Source of the DNA: JACRDV01 sp024860865 [NCBI: Methanobacteriota archaeon]
GTDB taxonomy: Archaea; JACRDV01
Direction of reading: 5' to 3'
Assembly (NCBI GenBank): GCA_024860865.1
Contig: JACRDV010000150.1
Coordinates: 1-6,825 of the forward strand
Length of the DNA stretch: 6,825 nucleotides
Position numbers and translations under genes: made by a program. Shown in pieces: positions 4,965 to 6,825 of this stretch (position 1 is the stretch's first letter; every line of letters starts with the position of its first letter). The notes below the pieces were generated by a model, which saw nothing but the letters and a program-made list of their open reading frames with translations, made no database searches and was not told the origin of the DNA.

Positions 4965-5687
4965 ATGCAAAGATATTTAGCAGAATTTATAGGCACATTC
5001 ATTCTTGTCTTTGCTGGAACTGGGGCTATCGTAATTAATGATCTAAATGGGGGAGTTATCTCTCATATCGGGATATCCCTTACCTTTGGACTTGCAGTTC
5101 TAATTGTGGTTTGTGCTATAGGACACATATCTGGTGCACATATTAATCCCGCTGTGACAATAGCATTCGCGGTTAACAAAAGATTTCCGATATCTTATGT
5201 ACCTCCTTACTTAGTAGCACAACTCCTTGGTGCTATTTCCGCCTCATTTCTGGTCTTTTTACTTTTTGGGAATATATCTAATCTGGGTGGAACCTTCCCA
5301 ATGAACGGCAACGTAACTCAATCTCTAGTCCTAGAATTCGTCCTAACATTTATCCTTATGTTTGTTATTATAGCAGTTGCTACTGATGAAAGGGTTCATG
5401 AGTCTGTTGCTGGACCTGCCATCGGACTAACTGTAGCGATGGATGCACTTTTGGGCGGACCAATTAGTGGAGGTTCAATGAATCCTGCTAGGTCATTTGG
5501 TCCAGCATTAGTAGGAATTAATTTTCAATATCACTGGATATACTGGCTTGCTCCAATTTTAGGCGCTATAACAGCGACTTTCTTATTTGATTACATAAGA
5601 AAAGGGGAAGTACCAAAATGTGTGGATACTGGAGTATTTGGTTGTATAGAATGTGAGGTGTATAAAAAGAGAGGCGGTAGAACTTAA
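4965..5687 (+). CDS. Aquaporin / MIP-family channel
   Basis: This 240-residue protein has six predicted membrane helices and both MIP signature loops: GAHINPAVT (NPA at 61-63) and GGSMNPARS (NPA at 173-175). The N-terminal AEFIGTFILVFAGTGA is the conserved first helix. Length and GLTVA...NPARSFGP resemble archaeal AqpM. Aligning by the NPAR motif, the aromatic/Arg filter is Phe41, Ala161, Gly170, Arg176, where AqpM has Phe, Ile, Ser, Arg and AqpZ has Phe, His, Thr, Arg. Two small residues imply a wider pore, so solutes other than water (glycerol, small uncharged acids, dissolved gases) are possible. The C-terminal tail has three cysteines (219, 227, 230; CIEC), which is unusual. A ribosome binding site AGAGGA precedes the ATG. 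It is divergently transcribed from the cytochrome and probably has its own transcript. Family certain, substrate unknown. Confidence 0.93.
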   Translation: MQRYLAEFIGTFILVFAGTGAIVINDLNGGVISHIGISLTFGLAVLIVVCAIGHISGAHINPAVTIAFAVNKRFPISYVPPYLVAQLLGAISASFLVFLLFGNISNLGGTFPMNGNVTQSLVLEFVLTFILMFVIIAVATDERVHESVAGPAIGLTVAMDALLGGPISGGSMNPARSFGPALVGINFQYHWIYWLAPILGAITATFLFDYIRKGEVPKCVDTGVFGCIECEVYKKRGGRT

Positions 5688-5734
5688 TGGAAGTCTCTAA
5701 ATCTTTATTTACAATTAACATCAAACATAATAGA

Positions 5735-5749
5735 TAAATCCTGCTCAAT
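5735..5749 (+). repeat. Short repeat copy R5
   Basis: TAAATCCTGCTCAAT is identical to 1427-1441 (15 of 15). Only this left segment of the repeat family is recognisable here, 48 bases after the aquaporin stop. It may be a remnant or a chance match. Confidence 0.35.
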
Positions 5750-5755
5750 TAGAAC

Positions 5756-5771
5756 TATGTCATTTGACATA
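5756..5771. promoter_or_regulatory. Perfect palindrome, possible operator
   Basis: TATGTCA-TT-TGACATA is a perfect 7-base inverted repeat with a two-base centre, the form typical of a dimeric regulator site. It lies between the aquaporin end and the UMP kinase promoter, about 80 bases before the TATA box, so a direct effect on either gene is unproven. Confidence 0.4.
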
Positions 5772-5850
5772 AACTTAACGAAAGAAGTAGCAAAAAATTG
5801 AGTTCATTTTTAATCAGGTTCACACACATACAAAATATTTAAAAACCTAA

Positions 5851-5886
5851 CTTATATAAGAAGCCAATCGGCCATATATCAGCGAG
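5851..5886 (+). promoter_or_regulatory. UMP kinase promoter and ribosome binding site
   Basis: CTTATATAAG (5851-5860) is a strong archaeal TATA-like box; ATTTAAAAA (about 5837-5845) is a second candidate. GAGG (5883-5886) precedes TTG 5895 by eight bases. The upstream box gives room for the ribosome binding site in the leader; the downstream one would place the transcript start at its edge. Confidence 0.55.
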
Positions 5887-5894
5887 GATTTCTA

Positions 5895-6584
5895 TTGCAC
5901 GCTGTCATTTCACTTGGTGGTTCCATTTTAGCGCCAGAGAAGTTAGATATAAAGTATACTCAAGAAGTTGCTGCCGAACTAAAAAAACTTGTAGAAAAAG
6001 GTCATAGCATAATGGTTGTTACAGGTGGAGGAGCTCGAGCTAGGAACTACATTGAAGCAGCCCGCCAGCTTAAAGCTTCTGAAGCTTATTGTGACGTAAT
6101 TGGAATCGAAGTAACTAGATTAAACGCAAGGATATTAATTTCTGCACTTGGAAACTCTGCATATCCTGAACCTGCAAAAAATTTTGAAGAAGCTGTCAAA
6201 TTTTATCGACCTGGCAGAATTGTAGTTATGGGTGGTACGCACATTGGCCATACCACAGATAGCGTTAGCGCAATGCTTGCGGAATATACTGGAGCAGACT
6301 TACTTATAATTGCAACTGATGTCGATGGAATTTATACATCTGATCCAAAGATTGATCCAAAAGCAAAAAAAATAGATAAAATTTCTGCTAAAGAATTTTC
6401 AAAATTTGCCTTAGAGCACGGTCAAGTTGAAGCAGGGTCTACATTTGTAGTTGATCCACATGCGGCTAAAATTATCGAACGATCAAAGATTAGAACAGTA
6501 GTTATAAATGGAAGGAAACTAAATGAGTTTGAACGGATAATCGAAGGAAAATCTCATACAGGAACTGAAATACTTCCGAGATGA
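5895..6584 (+). CDS. pyrH: UMP kinase, archaeal type
   Basis: Converts UMP and ATP to UDP and ADP in cytoplasmic pyrimidine synthesis. The 229-residue length and motifs match the archaeal amino-acid-kinase-fold UMP kinases: SLGGSIL (6-12, phosphate loop), VTGGGARAR (42-50), CDVIGIEVTRLNA (66-78), MGGTHIGHTTDSVSA (112-126, UMP site), ATDVDGIYTSDPK (140-152, nucleotide binding) and GSTFVVDPHAAKII (181-194). The TTG start puts the first residues at HAVISLGGS, the usual distance from the N-terminus, and GAGG lies upstream, so this start is well supported. The zinc-ribbon gene follows four bases after the stop, suggesting one transcript. All expected motifs are present, so the gene is probably functional and housekeeping. 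Confidence 0.95.
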   Translation: MHAVISLGGSILAPEKLDIKYTQEVAAELKKLVEKGHSIMVVTGGGARARNYIEAARQLKASEAYCDVIGIEVTRLNARILISALGNSAYPEPAKNFEEAVKFYRPGRIVVMGGTHIGHTTDSVSAMLAEYTGADLLIIATDVDGIYTSDPKIDPKAKKIDKISAKEFSKFALEHGQVEAGSTFVVDPHAAKIIERSKIRTVVINGRKLNEFERIIEGKSHTGTEILPR

Positions 6585-6588
6585 TTAA

Positions 6589-6807
6589 GTGACGGAAAAA
6601 GAGCGAGATTACATTGCCCCACACAGACACTGCATTATCTGCGGGAAATCAACAACTATTGATAGAGAAATTTGTTCGAAAAAGTGCGAAGAAATGTGGT
6701 TCCGTCAGCAGAAAAAGCAAAAGAGAAGTCAGTGGATTTGGATAGGCTTGCTTGTAATATTTTTCTTGATATTCATTGTTTTAGCTAGCATCAAGCCAAA
6801 AGGATAA
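6589..6807 (+). CDS. Small zinc-ribbon membrane protein (DUF2116-like)
   Basis: This 72-residue protein has an N-terminal zinc ribbon, with Cys15 and Cys18 (HCIICGK) plus Cys29 and Cys33 (CSKKC) as likely ligands and nearby His12/His14. A basic linker (KKQKR) and one membrane helix (about residues 48-66) follow. This plan, including the pHxHCxxCGK opening, matches the archaeal DUF2116 zinc-ribbon family, whose function is unknown. The GTG start lies four bases after the UMP kinase stop. GAGATGAT (6578-6585), overlapping that stop, is a close match to the ribosome binding consensus, so the two genes are probably co-transcribed and translated in coupling. The basic stretch before the helix suggests the zinc ribbon faces the cytoplasm. 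Confidence 0.85.
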   Translation: MTEKERDYIAPHRHCIICGKSTTIDREICSKKCEEMWFRQQKKQKRSQWIWIGLLVIFFLIFIVLASIKPKG

Positions 6808-6825
6808 CGAATAGCACAGGAATAA

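Overview
The window looks archaeal. It carries an archaeal-type UMP kinase followed at 4 bases by a small zinc-ribbon membrane protein, TATA-like promoter boxes, strong GGAGGTG-type ribosome binding sites, TTG/GTG starts, a VapB/PIN toxin-antitoxin pair, and secreted proteins with threonine-rich or N-glycosylation-rich sequence. A membrane-anchored multiheme c-type cytochrome beside an aquaporin would suit an anaerobic, methanogen- or ANME-like euryarchaeon. That placement is an inference and no species can be named from the sequence.

Layout: (1) 1-1188, a secreted subtilisin-family protease, cut by the left edge. (2) 1189-3012, an accessory stretch divided by three related repeats (R1 about 1264-1372, R2 about 2304-2390, R3 about 2936-3000). 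R1 and R2 bracket a GC-richer vapBC module on the minus strand whose toxin gene has a one-base frameshift. R2 and R3 bracket a decayed signal-peptide gene (2494-2898), and the last part of that segment can fold into a compact four-hairpin RNA-like structure (2763-2866). (3) 3013-4233, a secreted cell-wall-binding-repeat protein with two related helical modules, whose likely promoter lies inside R3. (4) 4302-4766 (minus), a membrane-anchored cytochrome c with four CxxCH motifs and a fifth, CxCH-type motif. (5) 4965-5687, an aquaporin with an unusually small-residue pore filter, divergent from the cytochrome. (6) 5895-6807, UMP kinase and zinc-ribbon protein as a probable two-gene operon.

The right half is ordinary core and membrane genes with well-formed signals. 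The left half holds the decay, repeats and possible RNA. The least explained items are the repeat family that separates the modules, the 2763-2866 fold, and the CxCH motif in the cytochrome. No tRNA, rRNA, CRISPR array or intact insertion sequence was seen.
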